Positions 23,878-35,886 of a stretch of 64,000 nucleotides of DNA are shown piece after piece. Under the pieces are notes generated by a model. That model was not told where the DNA came from and ran no database searches. It saw nothing but the letters and a program-made list of their open reading frames with translations. A program made the translations under genes and the position numbers. The stretch's first letter is position 1. Every line of letters starts with the position of its first letter. This DNA is from Neospora caninum Liverpool (Eukaryota; Apicomplexa; Conoidasida; Eucoccidiorida; Sarcocystidae): contig NC_018395.1 of NCBI RefSeq assembly GCF_000208865.1, positions 1,023,920 through 1,087,919 of the forward strand, written 5' to 3'.

Positions 23878-24589
23878 CTGCATGTATATGCATGCGTATG
23901 CATGCGTGCATCTAGAAGCATGTAAACATATGTATTTCTGTGGTTGTGTAAGTGGTGTGTCACCGTTGTTGTATCGAGACAAAACCAGCAATGCAGCGAT
24001 TTTCATCTACGTGCATATACGTATCAAAGCCTCTACGCATTTATCTGCACATATTTCTGTGAGTATTTTGTTTTCAGAATTGAGATCAGCGCCTGGAGCG
24101 TCTCATTGGGGATCGCGGAGCGCAGGCGCGAAGGAAGAAAGCAGAGAGGCGGTTTCGCGCGTGAGCCCCGCTGTGTTGCGTCGCTACCGCGAACATCTTG
24201 CGCACGAACTCGCGTTGCTCGCCTCGGCATCGGGTCTGCGGGAAGAGACGGCGAGAGTTTTTTCTTGGGAGGAAAGAAAGGACCAGAGACAAAGAGACAA
24301 AGACGCAAGAGCGAGAGCGAAGACGCGGCTCGAATCAGAGTTGGACACAGCACGCCACGAAAACGAGAACAAACAAGAAGAAAGAGAAGGAAGAGAGAAA
24401 GAGGAAAGAGAGGAAGAAAGAAGAGAAAGTCACGCGGAAGAGAAAGACAGTGAACACGAGGCTTTGACCCCAGACAGGAGAATCGTCGTCGCTCTTCGCC
24501 ACGCGGCAGCAACGGGTCTTCCTCTTCCGTCGTTTCTCTCGTCTTGCACAAAGAAAAGAAATGAGAAAGACGGCCATGACGCAAAGTAG
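16222..24589 (+). CDS. Large HEAT-repeat protein, HEATR6-like (DUF4042-type)
   Basis: Three exons: 16222-23042, 23370-23755, 24078-24589. Both introns are GT-AG with matching phases, giving 2572 residues. The start is the first ATG of an open frame that runs 6.8 kb. Helical hairpins recur, separated by disordered inserts. Residues about 780-830 carry LLQQQLWGFVARLDADAKVR then RAAVDFLVSLLEFSP, resembling the end of the DUF4042 block of animal HEATR6. Near residue 2246 KIQWNACYAARLL resembles the HEATR6 VQWNACYA repeat. Exon 2 begins with ADLLLALASCLRLSSSYKVR then VHAIAALRSL, another HEAT helix pair. Inserts include a run of about 62 Ser (residues 1124-1185), a Ser/Pro-rich tract near 1601-1665, a Glu/Gly tract near 1493-1535 and three 12-residue repeats near 2108-2143. 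The C-terminus is Glu/Lys/Arg-rich. The cellular role is unknown; scaffold-type protein binding is inferred from the fold. Importin-like or other HEAT proteins are alternatives. Confidence 0.7.
19591..19776 (+). repeat. Polyserine-coding TCT/TCC/TCG tract
   Basis: About 62 consecutive Ser codons inside the HEATR6-like reading frame, written with mixed TCT, TCC and TCG. The opposite strand reads polyglutamate. Codon mixing shows it is not a pure trinucleotide expansion at the DNA level. As DNA it is also a long pyrimidine tract. Confidence 0.9.
21030..21215 (+). repeat. Ser/Pro-coding pyrimidine tandem repeat
   Basis: A tandem unit of about 18 bases based on CCTTCCTCCTCTTCCTCT, read as P-S-S-S-S-S in the HEATR6-like frame and repeated about ten times with drift at the 3' end. 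The unit is a multiple of three, so length changes keep the frame. Confidence 0.85.
22543..22650 (+). repeat. Three 36-bp in-frame repeats (12-residue charged unit)
   Basis: Three copies of a 12-residue unit KREVRAKGDIRE, with small changes in copies two and three, in the HEATR6-like coding sequence just before a HEAT helix beginning ELWLAALECF. It is probably a flexible or helical charged linker. Confidence 0.85.
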
Positions 24590-25780
24590 TCACTCCAAAC
24601 AACGCTGTCTTTTCTGCCCATATATGTATATATATATAGATATATAGATATGTGTAGATATCTTCGGAGATGTGTATAGTACGTGCAATTCGTTTTGCTG
24701 ATCTCTTTGTCGAGCGACCATTTTTCGGATTTCTTGTTGGAGAGCTGTCGTTTTTTTCCGAGAGGCGCGGCCTCTCTTTAAAAGAGACTCCCTTGCAGGT
24801 TGCGTGTTTGAATCTGTTCTTTTGCACGAACGCTCCACAGCCCGTGCATGCACTCTCTCTCTCTGCGTTCGCTTCCTCGCAGTGGCGATCGCCCTCGCGA
24901 GGACGGCGCTCGTCGCTTTCAGTCGCGCCGAGAGTGGGGAAACGTGGCTGTCGCGCTTTTTAGGCAAAAAGCGTGGACGGCGAAACGCCCTGGGAGTCGA
25001 CGGCCTCAAACGAGCAGAGGCGCAAAAACATCGCAGAGGGGTGTGGTGTATATCCACTGTTCTCCGACAAAGCGCAGCCCGCTTTTCTTTCGGTTTCGAA
25101 TGGAGCTTCTGCGGAAAGGGGCTAGATTCGGGTTCTTCGTTCTCGCGGAGACGACTCACGTCAGAGAAACAAAAAAGGCGCCGCGGTAGGCGCGGCGCCT
25201 TTACACCAACGGAAGCGTTTCGAAACGCCGCATGCATGTCTGCATGCGGCGGATCATCGATTTTCTCTCCTGGCCAATGCCTGTGCGCTGGCTCTTGGGG
25301 CGATTATGAGCCAGAAAACTGTTTCGCACAACCCCAGGATGAGGCGCTCAGGATTGACAATCGGCAGGCTCGCAAAGTCACTTTCTTTGAACAGGAAAGA
25401 GACAGGAGAGACACTACAGACTCCCAAAACGGGCAGGGGCGTGAGAACCAAAGTGACGAAGCAGAAAGGACGAAAACGCCGAGAGTGGCAAGAGGCCTTC
25501 TCACGCAGTGGCCAAGTCTCTCCAGCGCAGATTGACGAAAAACCCCACCCCAAACAAGCCGGCTGGTTCTTACCACGAGAAACCGACATGTGTACACATA
25601 AAAGGGTGTCTGCCCGAGAGGAATTTCCACGCGATAAAAGAGTAAAAAGACCGAAAAACGCGGAAGCCCCGCGTGCGCGTCGGCGAACCGTCCCGCTCGG
25701 CACACACACACACAGACCACCCAACGAGTCTCCAGCGTTTCCACGCCGAGAAGTGCGATCCTCGCGCGAAGTCTCTTTCT
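24590..25780. other. Convergent intergenic region between HEATR6-like gene and SF3B3
   Basis: About 1.2 kb between two gene 3' ends. It contains an AT-rich stretch at 24618-24660, then GC-rich sequence with no convincing coding frame. The striking content is a cluster of palindromes at 25174-25251. Both genes presumably end transcription here. No poly(A) signal could be assigned with confidence, because this group lacks a strict AATAAA. Confidence 0.6.
25174..25251. terminator. Cluster of three palindromes between convergent genes
   Basis: Three perfect dyads follow one another. 25174-25202: a 12-bp stem (AAAGGCGCCGCG / CGCGGCGCCTTT) with a 5-base loop. 25215-25228: the 14-base palindrome GCGTTTCGAAACGC. 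25226-25251: an 11-bp stem (CGCCGCATGCA / TGCATGCGGCG) with a 4-base loop. The last two overlap by three bases. A role in 3'-end formation, transcript pausing or protein binding is inference; an unannotated structured RNA is another reading. The terminator type is chosen for position only. Confidence 0.4.
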
Positions 25781-26410
25781 TCACAGGATGCGGTTTCGAA
25801 TATCTTCAAGGTGCTTCAAAATGTCAGCTGGGGTCTTCTCGAAATCCTGTGCAATTCGCTTCTGGACGTCGTAGGGCAGGAGCGCGTAGCTTTCGCACAG
25901 ATCGCCGTCGACAGTGTTCTGCACGGAGACACACGCACCAACTTCGCCCCACGTTTCGGCCCTCTCTCTCCCGGGTTCTCTTTGTCGACGCACCTGTAAG
26001 CGTCGCACGGTCTGTCTTACCTTCGCCGGGTGGTAGTAGGAGCGGAACATGATATGCTCTCGGCCGCCCAGAGGCGGCTTCTCGGACCTGAGGACCATCT
26101 CCAGGTGGGTAAATAAATCCAGCTGCGAGAAAAACGCGAAAACAGCCAAAGCTCGCCGGCATGCAGCGCCCCTCGCCATACCGCCAAAAACAACTTTTCT
26201 TCCACGACTCGAGCACGGAAAACGGACAGTGAGGAACCAACCGCAAAGGCGCCTTGCTACACACGCAACAACGATCTCCACCTCAAACATCATCCATGTA
26301 TATAGATAAACCATATATATCTATAGATTTATATATACACAATATATATACCATATATATCATATATATATATATATACACCATATACATATACATATAT
26401 ATAAATATAC

Positions 26411-26451
<41 letters not shown>

Positions 26452-29400
26452 TACCATGTACATATAGATATGTATACGGACGTTTGGCACCGTGACGCGT
26501 CAGGGTGGACACGCGTAACCTCGCAGATTCGCGTGTATGCACGCGGATCTCTTGATGCATGCGGACTCTGGGTGACCAAAAGTGTATCTGCTTTACTTCG
26601 TGTTTTGTGAGGAAGGGAGAGAAGGCGCCGATGGATCCCATGATGGTGCCGTAGATGATGCTTTCCGAGGCGCCGGCGGTGAGCGTCGCGCGTTCGAGGG
26701 CAGTTACAACTTCGCCAATGTGGAAATGTAAAAGCGACTGAAGTTTGAAGCACTTGTCGGTGAGGTAGGTGGTGTCGCCGCGGAGACGCAGCCCCGTCGT
26801 GTCACCCAACTCGTCTTGCTTGGCTTCACTGGGGACCTGAAAGGCCGCCAAGGAACGGAAAGAGGCCCAGTGCAACAAGAGAGGGGAAATCTCGAAGAAA
26901 ACGGAGGCTGAACAAGCACGGGAGAACCTCAGTGCAGAGACTGCGCGGTCAGCGGAACGGTGACAGGAAACGCATTCAAGTTCTGTGTCCACTGCGGTGT
27001 TCACGCCGCGCAGGGATGCAAACGGAAAGTGAAGAAGAGAGAAGGTGGAAAACGGTTCGAACGGGAAAGAAATCGAGCGGCGGACCATGAGCGGGCGGCT
27101 AAAAGAGAGAACACAGCGAAGAAATAACACGGAAAGAATACGGGAAGAAGCAAAGGCAGAGAAAAGCGGAGTCGCCGTGCCGTCACCGATTTCACTTTTT
27201 CCCTGCGGCAGCTCTCGGCACGTCTCTGATTCATGGATCCCCCCTCGCGTCTCTCCGCGCTCGCTTTTCACCTATCGGGCCGATGCATTCCACCAGCACA
27301 TCTGTTTGCCCAAATGGTTCGCAGTCGAGACCTGCAACCGACAAGATCTTTGCGCAGAACGGCCCCTCTTGCGGAAACAGAATCGAACGACGTGAGGGAA
27401 ACTGCCTATGGTTCTGTCCCGCGCTTACCCGGCAAATGAAAACAGAGTCGAACTTGTCCGCGGCCACGAACGTGTGGTAGTCGAGAACCTCGCCCTTCGT
27501 TAGCCATCTGCATGCAGCGATCGCCACGCGAGACAGAGAGATTCAGAGACGAAGGAAACCAAAGCGCTGACACCGAACCTCCCCAGACGCACTCTCTTTA
27601 TCGAATGCAAACACGCACACACACACACACACCTGCAGATTCTTCACTTTAAAAAAGTACAGATGTACATTTGTATGTGCATTTATATGTATATACGTGT
27701 ATATTTATGTGTGCATGCATGTATATATATATATATGTAGATGGAAAGCTACACACGGGCGTTCTGAGCTCCGTATGTCAGAAGACTGAGAGGAACCAGA
27801 TCGCATGCGTCTGGACACGGCTAAATGCGCAACGGAAGTGGCTTTCTTTCGGCCACGACATGCAAACCCTGTACATGTAAACAGATAGAGACTATTATAC
27901 GGACAGCTAGACATATACAGATAGACACAAATATGTACATATATATGTATAGATGGATATATATATATATATATATATATGTCTTTGTTTCTTCTTTGAT
28001 GTGGGAGCACGTGTTTCGTCGAGGATTTGTTTTTACCTCGGGACGACATCGTCTGCCAGGACGTAAAAGAGGTTTTCGCTGAGTCGGTAACGCATCACGT
28101 GGACACTCTCGCGTAGGTCGCCTACGAAGAGTCTGTCCCCGGCAACGCGAATGAAAGCGACACCGCAGGGAAGATTCTGAGAAGGCAAAAACACAGTCAA
28201 GAGCACAGAAACGAACTGTGTGACAGAAACAACGTTCGAGACACAAACCCTCTTCTCGCCGCTCTGCGTACACAGCTTCTAGCCTTTCGTGCTCGCCACA
28301 GATCAGGAGAAAAACGAAGAGAAAAAGAGAGAAACGGAAAGGGAGAAAGAGAGTTAGAGAAAGACAGGAAGAGAAAGACAATAAAAGAGAAAGAGCGAGA
28401 GGATGAGAAACGGAAAGGGAGAAAGAGAGTTAGAGAAAGACAGGAAGAGAAAGACAATAAAAGAGAAAGAGCGAGAGGATGAGAAACGGAAAGGGAGAAA
28501 GAGAGTTAGAGAAAGACAGGAAGAGAAAGACAATAAAAGAGAAAGAGCGAGAGGATGAGAAACGGAAAGGGAGAAAGAGAGTTAGAGAAAGACAGGAAGA
28601 GAAAGACAATAAAAGAGAAAGAGCGAGAGGATGAGAAACGGAAAGGGAGAAAGAGAGTTAGAGAAAGACAGGAAGAGAAAGACAATAAAAGAGAAAGAGC
28701 GAGAGGATGAGAAACGGAAAGGGAGAAAGAGAGTTAGAGAAAGACAGGAAGAGAAAGACAATAAAAGAGAAAGAGCGAGAGGATGAGAAACGGAAAGGGA
28801 GAAAGAGAGTTAGAGAAAGACAGGAAGAGAAAGACAATAAAAGAGAAAGAGCGAGAGGATGAGAAACGGAAAGGGAGAAAGAGAAAAACGGAGAGGAAGA
28901 AGCGAGCGCAGTATTGCACGACACAAAAACGGTGCAAGCTCGTCTCTCGCCTTCCTTTCGCAGAGAGTGGGGAGAAGGGAGACAAAGACCACACATCCGC
29001 TTTTTGAGACCCAGAGGTTTTCTTTTCGGACTTCTCATCAAAGAGACGGACGCGGCGGCGCCACCCCCGCGGCGCATGACAGCTCGAGGGGCCGGAACAG
29101 GACCGAGCGCGTGGAATCGGATTCGCGACTGGAAGCCTTACAAAATTCCAGTGGTTGTTTTCCACCACGCGTCTCTTCTTTCACGATCTGTTCTTTGATT
29201 CGGTTTGCACTGTTTCAAACTTTCTCTCCCCATATATCTATCTGGGTGTATACGCCTCTTTCTACCTATCCATATATATATATATATATCTACACGACTC
29301 TCGGGCTGCCTACGAGTTCTTCGCATCTGGATCCTGACTTTGTCTCGCGTTTTTTCGCCCGTCAGGCTTTTGTCAAATCGGAAGATGCGCAGGCGATCGG

Positions 29401-32400
29401 ACCGTCGCCTCCTCGTCTCGTTTTCTTCTCGGCTTTTCCTTTACCTTGTATTCGCATTTCTTCAGCAGGCGTTTCTTTCCCAAGGCATAGAGACGGAGCT
29501 TGTGCCCGACACCGGCGAGGAGCATTCCGCGGAAGGGCGCGAGAGCCATCGGGTAGTCTTCCACCGGGGTCTGGCGTCGCAGAAAGAGAAACGCGAAAAA
29601 TCCGAAATTTTGACGCTAATCGACAGCAGGGGAAACCACGTGCATGCACAGAACGCTGAGAAACAAGTCCGCGAACGAGGAAGAGACCCAGACGAGAGAC
29701 CGAAAGAGATTCATCGATTTTTGCGCAGAGATAGATCTACGGGAGACAGAAAGACGGAGAGACGCATACGCACAGAAAAAACGAGATGGAAGAAGAAAGC
29801 GGACAAGAAAAACAAGGGAGAGAGAAGGTTCAGTGCTAAAGGAGAGGTGTATGGCGGGGAAACGAAGAGAAGGCGGAAGGGGCGGGCTGGGCGGTTTTCT
29901 CATCTTACGGAATGGACGAGATTGAGGGAGAACTTGTCGTCGTACGAGAAGACTTTGATAGACGCTTGAGGCACCTGAGCGAGGATGCATGCAGATCCAG
30001 AAGCAAAAAACCCTTTCACCTCCTCACTTAACCTCTCGCACGGCAAAGCGATCATGAGTAAGCACAGCCTACACATCCTCACGTCTTCCAACCTAAACGC
30101 GCGAATGTGTCTCATATTCAGACATATATAGAGAGAGAGCGACTGAAGCGACTGAAACGACTGAAAAGGGAGACTCATACACATAGAGCCACAGAGAGCG
30201 TGACACAGATAGAAAAAAAGATGCATGAGATGCATGCAAAGACAAGGTAAATATACGCAGATGCATCTCTCGATAGGCGACGTAGCCTGTTTACCGCTTT
30301 GGGACAGCTTTTCTCACAGAGTTGTTGCCGGGGGGTTTCTGAAGTTTCCCCGGAGAGTTCCGTGCGAAACTTTTCACGAGCGCGTTTTTCAGAGTGCACC
30401 CGACTCGCGTTTCTCACCTTGCGAGGTTTGAGCGTCATTGCAGTGACGGTGCCCACCACGAGCAGAGGCAAACCCTCCATTTCACAATAGCAGCAACTTA
30501 GTGCAGCCTCGTCGGTCTCCAGAGAAACTTTGTCAATCGTCATCGCCTGGCAAATCACAGCGGAGAAGGACGAATGCGACGCGCTGAGGCGGGAAGTGAA
30601 ACGGCGAACCAGAAAAGAACGAAAGGTCCACGGCACCACGCTCAAGCGCGACCGGCCTCGACTCCCCACACACAGGTGCGATGGAAATGAAGCAAAAGAA
30701 CTCGGCACCGTCATGGACCCGCGTCACCAACCGACGCCTCCACAGTGTCTCCCTTCTTCTCTCTTCATTTCCTTTCCTCTCTCTCCCTTCTCTTTCTCTT
30801 TATCTCTCTCATTTCGTCTCGCTTCTTCTCTTCTCGCTTCTTCTCTTCTCGTTTCTTCTCGTTGTCTTCCTCCCGCGTTTTCTCTCACCATGAGAGGGTT
30901 GACGATTCGAATGCAAGAGCCCCACTTGCCAGGCCCCGCCTTGAAAGTTCCGTACTGGTCCTCAGGAAGGTCGTGCTGCTCTTTCTCTTCCAGCTGAGCG
31001 AAGGAACACGGAGCGGACGCAAAAAAGTGCAAGATAAAGAGCAGAGCTGGTCCGAGCCCGCGCCCGGACGAGCGCTTCGGTTTTCCTCTTTGACTGTTTT
31101 CACTTCTTCAGCGGCGCCTTCCCTGCGCCGTTTCGCTGAACGCACCTGCATGTCGTCGGTTTCTTCCTTCTCTTCTTCCTCTTCCTGGTTCACTTTAATT
31201 CCCCTGAGCGCGCGCCGAATTTCCGCCTTAGTCGACTCGTCGTACGCGTTGTGGTCAGCCTCGACAATCGCGAGCGCAGCAGCCCGCCGCGAAGGACCGA
31301 CACCGGCAGCGTCCACGGCGCCTTGCGACTCTGAGCAAAAACCGCACCCCCGAAAGAAGAAAAGGAGAAAGAAGTGCAGGCAAGGACGCGGCAAAAAGGG
31401 AGGAGAGGCAGGGAGTGTTCGCCTTCTCGCGCCGGGGAGGGGCGCTAACAGAGGAGACACTCGAGGAGACACGGCGGGATCTGGGAAACAAAGATCGTCT
31501 TCTGTGTTTTAGCGGTACAGCCGCATTTTTTTCAAGGCTCTTTCACACATGAGCCTTGGTGGGAGGGAGACGTGGAAATTGAGAAAGGGGTCCGCTATGA
31601 ATCCCTACCGGTTGCGGAGATGTGCGGAAGAGCCGCCATCGCTCGAGGCGTGAACGACAACGGGAGAAGCGTCTGACTGAACGTTTCACCGAGTCGCTGG
31701 CAACGGAAAATGCGCAGAGAACCACCTGCAATCGCGACGAAACCGTCCGTGCACTGAAAACAAAAACACACACGCCTCCGCTTTGATTCACAGGGCGAAG
31801 CTCCACTGCCCACATCACCCAAATATACAAATATACAAGTGTATCTATCTATCTATCTATCTATCTATATATATATATATATATATATATATCTGTAGGT
31901 ATAATATATTTTGTTCCATGGAAATACTACTGGAATGGGGGGCATGATGTGGTCAACATGAACATACACGAATTACATATATATATATATATGGGGCTAC
32001 TCTACGTCCTCACGGACTATATACATATATATATATATATATATCACTGAGTGTACCTCAGTAGATCTATCGTACTCTATGCAAATGTGTGGGTCTGTTT
32101 ATTTGCCGATCTTCCCGAGAATCTCTCATCTAAATACTCCACGCGCCCGCTTTTTTTGGGGCGAATGGAGCGATCGATCTTTTCGATGGAACGTACACAG
32201 ACGCGCCTGCTAAAACGGAGAGCGTCGAGCCGCTCCGAGTCTAGGAAATCTTCCTTCTTTCACCTGCGCTCACCTGCTCAGAGCAGAACGACGCTACGCA
32301 CTCAAGCGGGTCGTAGTTGAGAGGCGTGCAGTGGAGCTTGTGCTGGAAGGTGTAGCAGAGCCAGGATTTTTCACTCAGCGCCAAAACTGAAAAGAAACAC

Positions 32401-35400
32401 ACCGAAGCGCGGCCTCGCTCTTTGTAGGAAAGGCGCGATGTCCGTGAGCGCCCGGCTTCGAACCAAAGAAGCGAAGCCGCGGGCGAGGAGGAAAGAGACG
32501 CAGACGGGGAGAAAGAAGAACCAGTCACGACGGAGCAGCGGAAGAGCAGTGGGAGACACAGCACAGAGGCCAGGAAAAGAGAAGTGCATTGCAGCAAGGG
32601 TCGAGAGAAGAGGGAACGAGGAAAACTGACTTGCTGGTTGGCCTTGAAGCGTCACCGCGTGGAATCGGACAGCTCGGCCACCCAGAAACCGGCTTCTTTG
32701 ATCGAGCAGAGTTCCGAGGACGGGATCCACGACGCTGCGGATCATCACGCCCGTATTTAAGCCGACCTGCGGAGAACAGCGAGACGCGCGCCGCGAGACA
32801 TGCACGTTCGAAAAAACAGATCGGGGCGAGAGACGGCAGAGACGGAAGGTTGCGCGCCCAGCCGAACGTTTTGGAGAGGCCACAGGAGAGACGATCTGAA
32901 GAACCTAGCAGTTTGTGCGACGCCACGGCCGTGCCTGCCGGCAATTCTAAGGTTCTGTTTGGTTCTGAACAGCGAGACGCGGCCGACGACGGCCGCCGTT
33001 TTTTTCCTCTTCCGTCGATCTCGTTTGCTGCTTCCTCGCTCTGCAAATCCCCCAGCTCGCCCGTCCCGTCTACTCGCATATTTCGCGATCGAGACAGCAC
33101 AGCGCCTGCATCTGCCGCAGCTTCTCTGCATCTGTGCGGACTCTGTGCGAACCGCTCTGTCTGGACCTGAAACTCGGCCTCGGCACCCGCTCTCTTCGCC
33201 TCTCGACGCGCTCGTTCTCTCTGCGTCACAGAGGGTGTTTGTCTCTGCCTGAACGTGGCGTTGTCTCACGTGTAGATACAGCACGCCGTTGTCTTCGCTT
33301 TTCCCGGCGTCTTTCCCGTGTGCGCCGAGACCCGTGAGGGTGGCGAGGCAGACACTCTCGGGCGTGGCGTTGTTCGGGAGGAGCTGCGTCGCGAGTTGTC
33401 GCAGGTTTCGGTCCTTCTCGAGACTGAGGATCCGGACCATGTTGTCGAGGCCGCCGACGGCGAGGAAGGAGGCGCGCAGGCGCCCCTTGGGAATCGCCTG
33501 CATGCTCATGCAGGTGGTTTCCACGTTGATGTTTCGTCGCGCGGTCTCCACGAGCGTGTGGCTCTCGTCCACCTCGAAGAGGATCAGTTCGCCGCCTGCG
33601 AGGGAGATGACCAGCTGCCGCTCGTTCGCGTCCGCCGCCTTGATGCGGCGTCCGCCGGGCGTGCGCCATTCGTTCACGCGCTTGCTCTTGAGGATGTGGC
33701 GAATCCCCGTCTCGTGCACCTGGATGAAGGAGTCGTCGTACATGAGCGCGACGAGCAGCGACGACACGTTCGTCAGAAACAGACTGTCCGTGACTTCCTC
33801 GACGGTGTCGCCGATCTGCAGAACCAGGCTGCTGCCCTCGAACGCGACGATGATGTACCCGTCGAAGGCGCTCTGGTGGGACAGCTTGGTGGTCCAGACT
33901 GCGCGCGCGCGTCCGGGGAGTTCGTTGTCCGCCATCTCCTCGACGCCGAGGCCGTGCTGGAGAATGCGGAGTGCGCTCCGAGGCCCCTTGCCGCACAGCA
34001 CGTAGACTTGCGGCGCGCCGGTGCCCTGAGCGTCGAGGACTTTCAAGTCGGTGATGGGCGACAGAGACTGCAACTCGTCGACCAGTGCGAGGTTCTTCAG
34101 CGGTCGCGGCTTGAAGGCGATGATCGCCTCGCGCCCGAGCGGGTGCGAAGAGGAGCACCGCGGATCGGACGCGTCCGAGCCGATCCCCGTGAACTGGTAA
34201 AACAGATGGTTGCCGAACTCGGACGCCACAAAGAGGTACCCAGACTTGAGCACGCACAACGCATTCGCGACCGGGACGGTGTCGAAGTAGCGGCACACGA
34301 TCTCGCGCACCACGCCCTCGTCGTGGGAAATCTCAATCTTGTAGATGTCCCCGTACTCTGTCTGAATGAGGATGAAAAAGAAATCCTTCATGCGGTGCAC
34401 GGCGAAGGCAACCACGACGAGGCCGCGGTCGGAGCCGGTCTCGAGGCGGCGAGGGATCGCGCAAGAGACTTCCTCGTGGTCCGGCTTCTTGTACAGCAAA
34501 AAGTTCCCGCAGCAGACCAGCACGCCGCTCGGACCATCCGCGCCGCCGCCGCCGGGGACCGGAATCAAACAGTGTGCAGACGGCGGAACCGGCAACGTCG
34601 CCTTCTTGATCACGTGGTTCAAACCCAAATCCATCTCCCACAAACACACGCCCTTCGGAACCGTGACGCCTGAAGAAAAACACAGAAAAAAAGAAAAAAT
34701 GAAAGAAAGCGAGAGAACAGAGAAGAAGAGAGAAGAAGGGAGAAGAAGGGAGAAGAAGACAGAAGAAGGGAGAAGAAGAGAGAAGAAGGGAGAAGAAGAG
34801 AGAAGAAGGGAGAAGAAGAGAGAAGGGACAAGAAGAGAGAGGAAGGAGAAGGGAGATGAAGAGAAGAGACACGGTCTTGATTCCGTATCACACTGTCCGA
34901 TCGACTGGCTACAAGAGAACGCTTGGAGGCTGAGGAAAAAAGACGAGAAACGAGCAAAAACAGACGAACTGGAGCCGCTGGCAACAAAAAGAAAGGGTTC
35001 TCGTATCCTCCCGAAAGCCACGCGGAACGCGCCCTCGGGCATTCTGGAACGTGAGCGACACACGGGCATGACCCCAGGACAGAACTCAACTGCGGCCTTG
35101 AAAAGGCAGGAGAGAGGCACGAAGCAGAGAACCGAAAGAAGAAAAGGCCGGAGAGGAAAAGGCGCGCGAGACGCGCGACGTCGACGCACGTGTCCGTGGG
35201 CTGTTCCCACGGTTTCTGTTGTGGGGTTCTTACCGGGAGTGGCCGGTTTCCTGTCTGTGGATTCCACATTTTGTTCGAGAGAAGCAAAGAGGGGGTTGTC
35301 GAAGCCCATGTCGATTCCACACAAATCGTGGCAGATCGCGTGACTCTTGTGAGCCTCCAGAGGACTGCTGATGGTAAGCTGTGCCTTGTTGTCGCGGTTC

Positions 35401-35851
35401 ACAATGTACACAAACTTTTGCCGCTCCACAGCCGCAACCATGAGGGTACGTCCCTTCGGATCCACAGCCAGGTACTCGCCGGGGACCACGCGGCGAATGC
35501 CTAAAAGAAGAGAAAAGCGAGGACGGGTCAAAAAGTAAAAGGCAAAGCGAACACACAGCCGCTGCGCAGGTTTGAGCCGGGAAAACACGAGAGATATCTC
35601 TGAGAATCCTCAACATCTCTCAAAGATCTCTCTCGCCTCTACCGCCCACGTGGGTGCACAGAAATACACACATGCGCATGAGAGACAAACGTCGAACTCC
35701 AAAGATCCAACCACCTCACACAAATCAAGCGCATGGACCGAGGTAGACACACACGCGCGTTCTTTGCATGACAAGCGACAGAGATCACGCGACAAACCAG
35801 CGAGACGCGCAGGCCTACATACGCATACATTTCTGCATGTACGCAAGCGCT

Positions 35852-35886
<35 letters not shown>

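Noticed and set aside
28197..29168. Several Phe/Leu/Ser-rich and Glu/Lys-rich frames in all readings
   Set aside because: Products of the 76-bp intronic minisatellite; the period shifts frame in each copy.
32757..35588. A continuous 943-codon minus-strand frame through SF3B3
   Set aside because: It reads through introns 35233-34670 and 33269-32767; conserved SF3B3 motifs and GT-AG sites show these stretches are removed. Only the exon parts were kept.
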